Below, in pieces: positions 46,569 to 55,380 of a stretch of 64,000 bases of DNA. Source of the DNA: Chryseobacterium sp. ZHDP1 (GTDB taxonomy: Bacteria > Bacteroidota > Bacteroidia > Flavobacteriales > Weeksellaceae); the NCBI RefSeq assembly GCF_018603435.1, contig NZ_CP075682.1, positions 2,542,001 to 2,606,000 on the forward strand, written 5' to 3'. Below the pieces are notes generated by a model, which was not told where the DNA came from, did not search any database, and saw only the letters and a list, made by a program, of their open reading frames with translations. Both the position numbers and the translations under genes were made by a program. Numbering within the stretch: position 1 is the first letter of the stretch; every line of letters begins with the position of its first letter.

Positions 46569-46598
46569 AAAACCATGATTTGATATCATGGTTTTTTT
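46569..46598 (+). terminator. Terminator after surface protein gene 5
   Basis: AAAACCATGAT (46569-46579) pairs with ATCATGGTTTT (46585-46595), five-base loop, T run. Confidence 0.8.
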
Positions 46599-46629
46599 AT
46601 TTTTTTTAGTTCAGAAAGCTTTTTATTAT

Positions 46630-46637
46630 TAAATTTG
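46630..46637 (+). promoter_or_regulatory. -7 box of surface protein gene 6
   Basis: TAAATTTG 19 bases before the ATG at 46657. Confidence 0.5.
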
Positions 46638-46656
46638 TGTTAAAGGCTATACCTGA

Positions 46657-49600
46657 ATGAAGAAAATTCTATCTTTTCTATTTTTAATTCTGTTTTTCAC
46701 CTCTACACTTGCACAATTGGATAGAGAACACTGGTTTGCGCCCATGGTAGACCGTACAGGAAATTCAAATCCCAATCAGAAATTATATCTTTCTACTAAC
46801 CGTACTACGCCTTTTCCGGTAGAAATTTATAACAACAATACTTTAATTGCCACGGCAACAATCAGCAAAGGAAATCCTCAAAAAGTTGATATTTTAAGAG
46901 ATTATATTATTACATCCCAGCAGACAGATCTTTTTACCCCAACAACCAAAGGACTTTATGTAAAAGCAGAATTTCCTTTCTACGCCAACCTAAGATTTTC
47001 GGTATTTAATCATGCTGAAATTATTACTTCAAAAGGAATTCCTTCCACCGGAAAAACTTTTTATGCAGCCAATGCACCAATCTCCGTGAGTAATTCAATC
47101 CTGAATTTTATGACGAGTGTTCTGGCAACTGAAGACAATACTACGGTTACCATAACAGGGTACAAACCCACCGTACAGTTTTCAAACGGAACCACCGGAG
47201 CAACAAACCCTACGATTACTTTCAATTTAAATAAAGGACAATCTTACATCATCGACGGAATCGGAAATATTACAGGAAACTTTGACGGATTTATCGGTGC
47301 CAAAATTACAGCCAATAAAAACATCAACGTCACCAATGGAAATTTCAATGGACAATATGCAGGAAATTATCCTCAGAGTTCTGATATTCTCATGGATCAG
47401 TCAGTTCCGGTAGACCGCTTAGGAAATGAATTCGCTTTGGTAAAAGGCAACGGAAGTATAGGATCAAACATGGAAGGTGCTTTGGTAATTGCCACCGAAG
47501 ACAATACGGAAATCCGTGTGAATAACGAAGTTGTTCCTGTTGCTACTTTAAACACAGGGCAATATTTTATGATTCCTGATTCCAAATATCAGCTTCAGGG
47601 GAGCGGACATTATAATTTATACATTAAAACAACCAAGAACGTCTATATTTATCAGGTTCTTGCGGGTGCGAGTACCGCAGGAAATGAAGTGGCAACAGGC
47701 GGATTCAATTTTATTCCTGCTCTGAACTGTTACTTACCGAAACAGATTAACGAACTTGGATTAATTGATGAAAACTTTGTGTATTCCAACGGGAATCCGA
47801 ATGGTATTTTAAATGTTCCCACAAAATTAAATCTCATCACAGAAAGAGGTGCAGTAGTTACCGTAAATGGAGTTACACCCCCGATTTCAACAGGTCCTTT
47901 CAATATGACGGGAACTCTTAACTGGGTAACTTACGGCATTCCGAATACCGCAGGAACAGTAACCGTTGTTTCGTCTAAAGCGATAACAGCGGGAATTAAT
48001 GCGGGAAGTGATGCAGTAGGATATGGCGGTTTTTTTGCTGGATTTCCCACGCAGCCTGTAATTTTAAAATCCGGTGGAGACTGTGCTCCGGGAATTGTAC
48101 TTACGGTAGATCCTGTAATTTATGACACCTATCAATGGTATGTCGGCGGAGTTTTAATTCCGGGAGCTACAGGAGCTTCTTACTCGCCCACTCAGTCCGG
48201 TTATTATACCTGCTCGGTAACAATGGGAAGCTGCGCCCCTTTAATTACTGCACAATACAAAGTACAGAACTGTACAAAATTGTCTAACGCGGTTTACGAT
48301 GTTTGTACAACAAAAACAATTACTCCCGCATTTACCAGTTCTACCCAGACTCCGGTTCCTTCCACGGTTGCTGTGCTTACGGCTCCAACCTTAGGAACGG
48401 CGACAGTAAATGCAACCACAGGAATCATCACGTATACCGTTACTAATCCCGGAACTGCAGGAACAGATACATTTACTTATACATTTTGTGGAAACAATCC
48501 TGACTTTCCAGACTGTGAAACGGTAACTGTTACTATCAACATTCAGGCTTTAACGGTTAATAATGTAACATTAAAAGTCTGTGATAACGGTTCCGGACAG
48601 GGAGTATTTAATTTAACAACAGCAAATATTACCAGTAATTCTCCGGTAACGATTACCTATTATACGAATCTGTTGGATGCCCAGAACGAAACCCCGGGAA
48701 CAGCAATTACCAATACGACTTCTTACACTGCCGCAAACGGAACTATTGTTTATGCTGTGGTAAAAAATAATCTTGGATGTAAAGCAATAGCTCAGATTAC
48801 ACTTAATCTTTATCCTTTCGCAAACGTTGTTAACAATTATACAGGGACTTTTTGTGATGATAATCTGGACGGCGTAGTAAATGTAATTCTGCCTAACATC
48901 ACCCCTCTTGTTTTAAACAATCCGACTTATTTTACGAATGTAAGATATTACGCCAACCTAACGGATGCCAACGCCGGAAACACGAATACTTTACCCAATA
49001 ACTGGTCTTATACAACAACCACTACAATTTATATAAGAGTGGATTCTCCGGACGGCTGTCCTCCTGTTGTGAAGCCGCTTGTTTTCGTTATTGGAAATAA
49101 AATTCCTTTAATTAAAACCACGCATGCTGTTACGATGTGTGATGATAATCTGGACGGAACTAAAATTATTGACCTGATGCCATATATCAGTCAGTTTACA
49201 ACAGATCCGTCTATTACAGTAACTTTTCATCCTACGCTTCCGGATGCTCAAAATAATACGGCACAGATCGTAAATCCAATGAATTTATCAGGAACTCAGA
49301 CGATTTTTATAAGATTTGAGAAATCCGGAGTATGCCCTAATATTGCTTCAATCACTGTAACGGTAAAAACTCCGAAATCTTCACTGATTCTGAAAGATAA
49401 AATAATCTGTCCTAAAACATTTACCACTTTAGATGCAGGACCGGGATTCGACAGTTACTTATGGAGTACAGGAGCTACAACATCATCTATAAGCAATGTT
49501 GCACCTGGAAATTATTGGGTAGACCTTACTGCAGAAGGCTGTACTTACAGACAAAGCGTAACCGTTGCAGAATCTTCCCTTCCTGTTATCACAATGATTG

Positions 49601-50058
49601 AAATTAATGGAAGTACAGTTACAATAGGAGCAAGTGGCGGAACTCCGCCTTATGAATATTCTCTGGACGGTGTAAACTGGCAGAGTTCAAATGTTTTCAT
49701 GAATGTGCCGAGAGGAAATCATATTCTCCACATTCGGGATACAAATCGATGTGAAGAAGTCACAAGACCTTTTGTTATTATAAATCTTATCAATACGATT
49801 ACACCCAACCTTGACGGCTACAATGATGCGATAAATTATTCTGACCTGATGAATTATGACAATGTAATTTTCCGAATTTTCGACCGATATGGTGCAGAAG
49901 TATTTCGTGGAGCACCGTCCAATAAGTTTACATGGGACGGAAAAATCGGAGGAAGACATGTAAATACAGCTACATATTGGTATTTCATCAGCTGGACAGA
50001 ATTTGGGGGTACCACAACCGTAAAATATACGAGCTGGCTTTTGGTAAAGAATTATTAA
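46657..50058 (+). CDS. T9SS type B surface protein 6
   Basis: 1133 residues, signal MKKILSFLFLILFFTSTLAQ. The most divergent member of the array, yet with the full plan: HWFAPM opening, ATEDNTTVTITGYKP, MDQSVPVDRLGNEF, an Ig-like YDTYQWYVGG module, repeat-like modules with NGSGQGVFNLTTANI, two CDDNLDG modules, WSTGATT and a C-terminal domain with ITPNLDGYNDAINYSD. The usual ITPNGDG is ITPNLDG here. It combines modules of proteins 1-2 (CDDNLDG pair) and 3-5, so it may be close to the ancestral layout. No separate terminator is obvious after it. Confidence 0.88.
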   Translation: MKKILSFLFLILFFTSTLAQLDREHWFAPMVDRTGNSNPNQKLYLSTNRTTPFPVEIYNNNTLIATATISKGNPQKVDILRDYIITSQQTDLFTPTTKGLYVKAEFPFYANLRFSVFNHAEIITSKGIPSTGKTFYAANAPISVSNSILNFMTSVLATEDNTTVTITGYKPTVQFSNGTTGATNPTITFNLNKGQSYIIDGIGNITGNFDGFIGAKITANKNINVTNGNFNGQYAGNYPQSSDILMDQSVPVDRLGNEFALVKGNGSIGSNMEGALVIATEDNTEIRVNNEVVPVATLNTGQYFMIPDSKYQLQGSGHYNLYIKTTKNVYIYQVLAGASTAGNEVATGGFNFIPALNCYLPKQINELGLIDENFVYSNGNPNGILNVPTKLNLITERGAVVTVNGVTPPISTGPFNMTGTLNWVTYGIPNTAGTVTVVSSKAITAGINAGSDAVGYGGFFAGFPTQPVILKSGGDCAPGIVLTVDPVIYDTYQWYVGGVLIPGATGASYSPTQSGYYTCSVTMGSCAPLITAQYKVQNCTKLSNAVYDVCTTKTITPAFTSSTQTPVPSTVAVLTAPTLGTATVNATTGIITYTVTNPGTAGTDTFTYTFCGNNPDFPDCETVTVTINIQALTVNNVTLKVCDNGSGQGVFNLTTANITSNSPVTITYYTNLLDAQNETPGTAITNTTSYTAANGTIVYAVVKNNLGCKAIAQITLNLYPFANVVNNYTGTFCDDNLDGVVNVILPNITPLVLNNPTYFTNVRYYANLTDANAGNTNTLPNNWSYTTTTTIYIRVDSPDGCPPVVKPLVFVIGNKIPLIKTTHAVTMCDDNLDGTKIIDLMPYISQFTTDPSITVTFHPTLPDAQNNTAQIVNPMNLSGTQTIFIRFEKSGVCPNIASITVTVKTPKSSLILKDKIICPKTFTTLDAGPGFDSYLWSTGATTSSISNVAPGNYWVDLTAEGCTYRQSVTVAESSLPVITMIEINGSTVTIGASGGTPPYEYSLDGVNWQSSNVFMNVPRGNHILHIRDTNRCEEVTRPFVIINLINTITPNLDGYNDAINYSDLMNYDNVIFRIFDRYGAEVFRGAPSNKFTWDGKIGGRHVNTATYWYFISWTEFGGTTTVKYTSWLLVKNY

Positions 50059-50220
50059 ATTAGTCGAAGAATCCGTAAGAGTTTTCACACATTTTAAATT
50101 TATAAGCATACTTCTAACATTCATTAACAATTCCGAATTAAAGTTTAATATAACTTTAACCTGTTTTCACTACTAAAATAGGTATAGCCTGTTGGTTTTC
50201 TGCGTAATTTTGCGGTATAT

Positions 50221-51009
50221 ATGAAGAAGCTATTCACTCTGCTGCTTTTAGTTTTTCTGGCAAAAATTAATGCACAAACATACTCCGGAGAAGTTTTTCT
50301 AAGAGATAATTCAGTTTTATATCTAAACCAGATGTATGTTACGAATCTTACCACACTGAAAACTGTTTTAAGTGATTATAATGGTGATTTTTCTATTTCT
50401 GCCAATCCGGGCGATGTCATCCGCTTCACTTCCATTATTACTGAGCGAAAAGATATTAAACTTACTCCTGAAATGATGGATCAGAAAAATCTGGTTGAGC
50501 TGAAGGTGGCGTACCATGATATTCAGGAGGTTGTAATCAGCCGTTTTAAGCCTACCGGAAATTTACGGTATGATGTTAATTCTATAAGAAAAGAAGATAA
50601 GGCCTTAGCGATTAAAAAAGTAATTGGTCTTCCGGAGCCTAAAGGAGACGGAACTCCGCCACAACTTCCTGTTGCTGGTCTGCGGGACGGCGGACTTACC
50701 TTCAGCCTGGAAAGTATTTATGATATTTTATCCGGAGAAAGAAAGAAAAAGCAGCGTTATGTAGCCTATGAAAGAATGAATAATTCTGTAACGCAGATTA
50801 AAAATTATTTAGGGAAAGATTACTTCACAAAATTCAAAATTCCTGAAAACCTAATAGATAATTTCCTGCAGTTTGTCTATAGTTCAGAAAATATAGAACC
50901 TTACGTTATTGCCGGAAATTTTGATGCAATAAAAATCCCGATAGAAAAATATCTTCCGATTTACCAAAGACGATTAAGAAATTCTCATCTTCAGGATGTC
51001 CTGAAATAA
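50221..51009 (+). CDS. Exported carboxypeptidase-regulatory-like protein
   Basis: 262 residues. A signal peptide (MKKLFTLLLLVFLAKINAQ) is followed by a CarboxypepD_reg-like beta-sandwich: TYSGEVFLRDNSVLYLNQMY, then LSDYNGDFSISANPGDVIRF and a VVISRF closing strand. This is the fold found at the N-terminus of TonB-dependent receptors and in stand-alone Bacteroidota proteins. The C-terminal half has a basic SGERKKKQRY segment. A TAATTTTG box at 50205-50212 lies eight bases before the ATG. Function unknown; it may be periplasmic or in the outer membrane. Confidence 0.75.
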   Translation: MKKLFTLLLLVFLAKINAQTYSGEVFLRDNSVLYLNQMYVTNLTTLKTVLSDYNGDFSISANPGDVIRFTSIITERKDIKLTPEMMDQKNLVELKVAYHDIQEVVISRFKPTGNLRYDVNSIRKEDKALAIKKVIGLPEPKGDGTPPQLPVAGLRDGGLTFSLESIYDILSGERKKKQRYVAYERMNNSVTQIKNYLGKDYFTKFKIPENLIDNFLQFVYSSENIEPYVIAGNFDAIKIPIEKYLPIYQRRLRNSHLQDVLK

Positions 51010-51030
51010 AATTTCATATCATACAAACAA

Positions 51031-51069
51031 AAAATATGTACATTTTCCAACCGGGATGTACATTTTTTT
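51031..51069 (+). terminator. Terminator after the carboxypeptidase-regulatory-like gene
   Basis: Two copies of ATGTACAT (51036-51043 and 51056-51063), each self-complementary and able to pair with the other, followed by seven T. Confidence 0.6.
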
Positions 51070-51217
51070 GTTTTACTTAAAATTATTTTTAAATTTAGAA
51101 AAAATTGAATGTTCATTACGATTGAAGTAATTTGCCCTGCAATTTTGAATACTAATACCCTAAAAATAAATCAATTAAACGAGAAAAATATTTACTTTTA
51201 CACTTTAATACCAGTGA

Positions 51218-52018
51218 ATGAAAAAGCTATTTATTTTTTTTAGTATGACTCTGTGCATCATTCTTTCTGCTCAGTCGAAAGGGAAAGATTACAGTGAAAT
51301 TTTAAAAAGTAAAAATATTTACGAAATTAATGCTTTCCTGAGGGATGCCCATCCTGATGATCCGCGGAGATCTGTCCTGAAACCCCGCGTGATGGAAATG
51401 ATGAAAGAATACATAAAAAACGCACAGCCCGGAGACCAGAAAGTAAAGCAAATGCAGGACTGGCTTGCCATGCTGAAGAGAAGACCTTCTACCAAAATAT
51501 CTTTCGATGAGATGAATGCCATCATCAAACAAAAACAGATTGCAAAATATCAGAAAGAACTGCAGGTTGGACAATCTGCTGTAGTTTATACACCAAGCAA
51601 TCCAAAAAACGTTTATATCGCTCCTGCTTTTTCTGCTACACCATCTGTAAACCCGAAACCTGCTGAAGCAATTCCTGATACGGAAGCTTCAGAATTTAAT
51701 ATGCTTATGGCAGAAAATCCGGCAGAGCATAAAAATAAGACCGTAAAGATCCTGAATTCTCTTTTTGATAACGATCCCAATGCGAAAGAATGTATCGTGA
51801 TGATAGAGAATAAATCCGACTGTAATATTATTGTACGTATGGAAGGAATCGGCACTACAAAATACAGACTTCCTGTGCCTTCGCACGGAGACAATTCGAT
51901 TGTGATACAGAAAGGCGATTATCTTTTTACAAGTATAGTATGCGGAGCCCAGTATGCATCCCAGAAAACGATTCAGAAACCTTTAATGGTGGCTTTGGGA
52001 AGTTCTGCCAGAAAATAA
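51218..52018 (+). CDS. DUF6759 family secreted protein (copy B)
   Basis: 266 residues with signal MKKLFIFFSMTLCIILSAQ. An N-terminal helical segment (SKNIYEINAFLRDAHPDDPR) is shared with copy C. A linker leads to AEHKNKTVKILNSLFDNDP and the C-terminal DUF6759 domain with SDCNIIVRMEG, VPSHGDNSIVIQKGDYLF and the second conserved Cys in VCGAQYASQK. Function unknown. It is the longest member and is followed by trmB. Confidence 0.75.
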   Translation: MKKLFIFFSMTLCIILSAQSKGKDYSEILKSKNIYEINAFLRDAHPDDPRRSVLKPRVMEMMKEYIKNAQPGDQKVKQMQDWLAMLKRRPSTKISFDEMNAIIKQKQIAKYQKELQVGQSAVVYTPSNPKNVYIAPAFSATPSVNPKPAEAIPDTEASEFNMLMAENPAEHKNKTVKILNSLFDNDPNAKECIVMIENKSDCNIIVRMEGIGTTKYRLPVPSHGDNSIVIQKGDYLFTSIVCGAQYASQKTIQKPLMVALGSSARK

Positions 52019-52088
52019 TCTTTTTCAGATTTAAAAATGAAGCATTTGCTTAAAATTCGCTATTTTTGCAGGATTTTATAAATTTCTC

Positions 52089-52766
52089 ATGGGTAAAAAT
52101 AAATTAGCAAGATTCGCAGAAAACAAAATATTACCAAACGTTATTCAGCCAACAAGAGAAGATGCTTTAAACGGGTTCGATCTTAAAGGAAAATGGAGAA
52201 CGGATTTCTTTAAAAACGACAATCCTATCGTTTTGGAATTGGGTTGTGGAAAAGGTGAATATTCGGTGGGGCTTGCAAAAACATTTCCAGAGAAGAATTT
52301 TATCGGAGTTGATATTAAAGGGGCAAGATTCTGGTTCGGCGCTAAAGAAGCCGTAGAAAACGGCATGAAGAATGTAGCATTCTTAAGAACACAAATTGAG
52401 CTTGTAGACTATTTTTTTGCAGAAAATGAGGTTGATGAAATCTGGATTACTTTCCCTGATCCGCAGATTAAGTACAAAAGAACCAAACATAGGTTAACTC
52501 ACCCCGATTTTTTAGACAGATATAAAAAGTTTCTGAAACCCGGCGGCATTGTTCATCTGAAAACAGATTCGGAATTTCTTCACGGATATACTTTAGGATT
52601 TTTGCAGGGAGCAGGTTATGAAATCATTACTGCTCATCACGATATATACGGAGCCTTGGAATATGATCCGAATACTCCGCATTTGAGAGATATAAAAACC
52701 TATTACGAGGAACTTTTCTCAGCAAAAGGAAAAACAATAACATATATTAAATTCAGGATTAATTAA
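52089..52766 (+). CDS. trmB: tRNA (guanosine(46)-N7)-methyltransferase
   Basis: 225 residues. TrmB methylates N7 of G46 in the variable loop of tRNAs. The SAM-binding motif LELGCGKGEYS, the GVDIKGARFW segment and the diagnostic TFPDPQIKYKRTKHRLTHP are intact. It starts 70 bases after the copy B stop, with its own TATTTTTG -7 box at 52061-52068. It sits between two DUF6759 genes with no evident functional tie. Confidence 0.95.
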   Translation: MGKNKLARFAENKILPNVIQPTREDALNGFDLKGKWRTDFFKNDNPIVLELGCGKGEYSVGLAKTFPEKNFIGVDIKGARFWFGAKEAVENGMKNVAFLRTQIELVDYFFAENEVDEIWITFPDPQIKYKRTKHRLTHPDFLDRYKKFLKPGGIVHLKTDSEFLHGYTLGFLQGAGYEIITAHHDIYGALEYDPNTPHLRDIKTYYEELFSAKGKTITYIKFRIN

Positions 52767-52942
52767 ACAAAAAAGATGATGAAAAAAGACATTATTATTT
52801 CGAAAAACACTTTATAAAATCTGATTTATCTTTACATTTTTACGTAAATAAATTACTTGAAAATTATTAAGGCTGCAGACTTCTGCATCCTTTTACCACT
52901 GTATAAAAACACAAAAATTATTCAAAAAGAATAAGATAAATC

Positions 52943-53587
52943 ATGAAAAAAATTCTGTTGGTAATTTCAACAACACTTCTCGTGTGCTGCAATTCAGCAA
53001 GCGTACAAAACCATTCGCAAAATATATTAGAAAGTAAAAATATTGCTGAAATTGAAAACTACCTGAAAACAGCTCATCCCGATGATCCCAAAAGGAGCGT
53101 ACTAAAATCCAAACTGATTGCTTTAAAAAACTCGGAATGGACTAAAGGAAAGAAAGATGCCAAACCAATGACTGCAAGACCTATTATTTCCGAGATTTCT
53201 AATAACTTAATGAGAAACTCTAATGCAGCGGAAACAGAAGAATTTAAACGTCTGATTGCCTCGACCCCGGCTGAACATAAAGATAAAACCGTAAAACTGC
53301 TTAATGCGATGTTTAATGAAGATATCAGCAGCAAAGAAGTTATTCTTTTGTTTAAAAATAATTCAGACTGCAATATTGTTTTAAGAATTCAGGGAAAGGA
53401 TTTTTATAATTTGGCAGTTCCGGCGAAAGGTGAAAACTCCATTGTTATCAATAAAGGAAATTATACACTTACAAGTCATGTTTGTGATGTTTTATATTCT
53501 TCTCAGAAAGACATCAGGAAAAGTATTTTTTTAACCATTAATAATCCGGTACAAACTGAAAATAAAGCAATGTTGGGAAGCAAGTAA
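52943..53587 (+). CDS. DUF6759 family lipoprotein (copy C)
   Basis: 214 residues. The signal ends in a lipobox TTLLVCCNS, so the protein is lipid-anchored, unlike copies A and B. The N-terminal helical segment NIAEIENYLKTAHPDDPKRS and the DUF6759 core (AEHKDKTVKLLNAMF, SDCNIVLRIQGKDFYNLAVP, KGNYTLTSHVCD) closely match copy B, so B and C are recent paralogues. The last 15 residues are unstructured. Function unknown. The 176 bases before it show no gene or clear promoter. Confidence 0.78.
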   Translation: MKKILLVISTTLLVCCNSASVQNHSQNILESKNIAEIENYLKTAHPDDPKRSVLKSKLIALKNSEWTKGKKDAKPMTARPIISEISNNLMRNSNAAETEEFKRLIASTPAEHKDKTVKLLNAMFNEDISSKEVILLFKNNSDCNIVLRIQGKDFYNLAVPAKGENSIVINKGNYTLTSHVCDVLYSSQKDIRKSIFLTINNPVQTENKAMLGSK

Positions 53588-53616
53588 TTTTTAAATTTAC
53601 ACTAAGAAAATTTCGT

Positions 53617-54066
53617 ATGAAAAAATTTTTCCCTTCAGTTTTTATTATTCTTGTTTTAAGCAGTTGTGAAGCCACCCATTACAGAACGACAAACAATTCT
53701 GTGAAGAGTACGCCGCCTACTTCTGCAGGTGTGCGGAATCCATCTGCTAATCAGACTGAATTAGAATATCAGACTTTAATAAAAACATATAAATCGGAAA
53801 CAGCAGCCGTTCTAACAGATCTTCTAAATGGTTCGGAAGACAGCCCGAATACTTCGATTACAGTTGAAAATAATTCGCGCTGTAATATGGTTCTTACGAT
53901 CAGCGGTAACAATTATTTCAAGAAAATTCCGATTGGCGCCAATAAAATAGGTTCTGCAATGGTTCCGAAAAACCAAAACTACAATATTTCTGGAATGGTT
54001 TGTAATTCAGTTTACAATAAAACAAAGTTCATCAGTTCATCTTATAATGTGAAGGTTTCTAATTAG
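53617..54066 (+). CDS. DUF6759 family lipoprotein (copy D, short)
   Basis: 149 residues with a lipobox VLSSCEA at Cys17. It has a shortened linker and a reduced DUF6759 domain: TDLLNGSEDSPNTSITVENN, SRCNMVLTISGNNYFKKIP and the second Cys in GMVCNSVYNKTK. The N-terminal helical segment of copies B and C is missing. It starts 29 bases after copy C, so the two are probably co-transcribed. The most diverged of the four. Confidence 0.72.
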   Translation: MKKFFPSVFIILVLSSCEATHYRTTNNSVKSTPPTSAGVRNPSANQTELEYQTLIKTYKSETAAVLTDLLNGSEDSPNTSITVENNSRCNMVLTISGNNYFKKIPIGANKIGSAMVPKNQNYNISGMVCNSVYNKTKFISSSYNVKVSN

Positions 54067-54112
54067 CAAAAAATATTTTATCAAAAAAATAGTGACATAT
54101 TAAATTATTCAT

Positions 54113-54120
54113 TACATTTG
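54113..54120 (+). promoter_or_regulatory. -7 box of the GG-leader peptide gene
   Basis: TACATTTG 60 bases before the ATG at 54181; no clear -33 element. It suggests separate expression from the DUF6759 genes. Confidence 0.45.
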
Positions 54121-54180
54121 AAAAAGATCATTGCGGAATCCGAAAAGCATACAGAGTAGGAAAATTACAAATTAAGAACT

Positions 54181-54345
54181 ATGAAAAATTTGAAAAAAGT
54201 TTCAAGAAAAGAATTGAGAACAATTAAAGGAGGTTATAGAAAATGTAGTGACGGCTGTAATGAAGAAACTGAAATATGCTGTGCAGGAGTATGCAGAATA
54301 GGTGTAGATAATCCAAATTTCCCAGGAATGCTTGTTTGCCCTTAA
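54181..54345 (+). CDS. Bacteriocin-like peptide with double-glycine leader
   Basis: 54 residues. The leader MKNLKKVSRKELRTIKGG ends in the Gly-Gly processing site used by peptidase-containing ABC transporters (C39 type), and is typical of small peptides annotated as bacteriocin-like in Chryseobacterium. The 36-residue core holds six cysteines, including a CC pair in EICCAGVC, and would fold with disulfides once exported. No transporter, modification or immunity gene is next to it, so export must use a system elsewhere. Toxic or signalling roles are both possible. Confidence 0.75.
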   Translation: MKNLKKVSRKELRTIKGGYRKCSDGCNEETEICCAGVCRIGVDNPNFPGMLVCP

Positions 54346-54356
54346 TAGACATAAAC

Positions 54357-54390
54357 AAAAAAACGTCGAATCTAAGATTCGACGTTTTTC
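54357..54390. terminator. Bidirectional terminator between the GG-leader peptide gene and rpsB
   Basis: AAAACGTCGAATCT and AGATTCGACGTTTT form a perfect 14-bp stem with A and T flanks, placed between convergent genes. Confidence 0.88.
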
Positions 54391-54411
54391 TATAGTAAAG
54401 AAAACCTTTAA

Positions 54412-55173
54412 TTATTCAGCATCAAAGTCAGCATCTTTATCAGCAGATACTACTTCTCCTTCTTCTTTAGATTTTTCTTTATCAGCTTTTCTCTGAGACT
54501 GACCTTCTTTGATAGATTCAGAAACTACGCTAAGAATCATATCGATAGATTTAGAAGCATCATCGTTTCCTGGGATAACGAAATCTACTTTTCTTGGGTC
54601 AGAGTTGGTATCAACAATACCGAAAACCGGAATACCTAATTTCTTAGCTTCAGTTACCGCGATGTGTTCTCTCATGATATCTACTACGAATACAGCAGAT
54701 GGAAGTCTCACCATGTCTGCGATAGAACCTAAGTTCTTCTCAAGGTTAGCTCTTTGTCTGTCTACCTGTAATCTTTCTTTTTTAGATAAAGTTTCGAACG
54801 TTCCATCTTTTTTCATTTTGTCGATAGAGTTCATTTTTTTAACAGCCTTTCTGATAGTAACAAAGTTTGTTAACATACCTCCCGGCCATCTTTCTGTAAT
54901 ATAAGGCATATTAAGTTCAGAAGCGTGTTTTGCAACAACTTCTTTCGCCTGCTTCTTAGTAGCTACGAAAAGAACTTTTTTGCCTGCAGAAGTTAATTTT
55001 TCTAAAGCGTTACAAGCTTCATCCAATTTAACAGCTGTTTTATGTAAGTCTACAATGTGAATACCATTTTTCTCCATAAAAATGTATGGAGCCATATTTG
55101 GATTCCACTTTCTAGTCATGTGACCGAAGTGTACACCAGCCTCTAGAAGGTCTTTTACATTTGCTTTTGCCAT
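54412..55173 (-). CDS. rpsB: 30S ribosomal protein S2
   Basis: 253 residues. MAKANVKDLLEAGVHFGHMT is the S2 N-terminus; KWNPNMAPYIF, LFVATKKQAKEVV and GIVDTNSDPRKVDFVIPGND are conserved. The C-terminal tail is acidic and Lys-rich (about 30 residues), common in Bacteroidota. It is third in the order rplM-rpsI-rpsB. tsf, which should follow, is missing here and found at 27.8 kb in the opposite orientation; a terminator follows rpsB instead. Confidence 0.98.
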   Translation of the reverse strand: MAKANVKDLLEAGVHFGHMTRKWNPNMAPYIFMEKNGIHIVDLHKTAVKLDEACNALEKLTSAGKKVLFVATKKQAKEVVAKHASELNMPYITERWPGGMLTNFVTIRKAVKKMNSIDKMKKDGTFETLSKKERLQVDRQRANLEKNLGSIADMVRLPSAVFVVDIMREHIAVTEAKKLGIPVFGIVDTNSDPRKVDFVIPGNDDASKSIDMILSVVSESIKEGQSQRKADKEKSKEEGEVVSADKDADFDAE

Positions 55174-55380
55174 GTTTTTTGTTTTTGTTAGTTTACTTTC
55201 CGTCTTTTAAACAATCAACAACTTCTTTAGATGGGAGAAGCGTTTGGATGCTAAACGTAACGGGCAATTGGCGTTTTGCTTTTTGCTTGTGGCAATTGGC
55301 TTTTCGCCGAGATTAAGTTTAAATAAAAATTAATACATTTCTGTAGCAAACAACCATAAGCCATTCGCCAACAGCAAATC
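55174..55380. repeat. rpsI-rpsB intergenic region with repeated motifs
   Basis: 207 bases between two co-directional ribosomal genes, wide for such an operon. It contains GGCAATTGGC-type words twice (near 55263 and 55293), separated by GCTTTTTGCTTGT. A partly complementary AAGCCATTCGCCAACAGC lies near 55360. It looks like an inserted intergenic repeat rather than a gene. No open frame was found. Confidence 0.4.
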
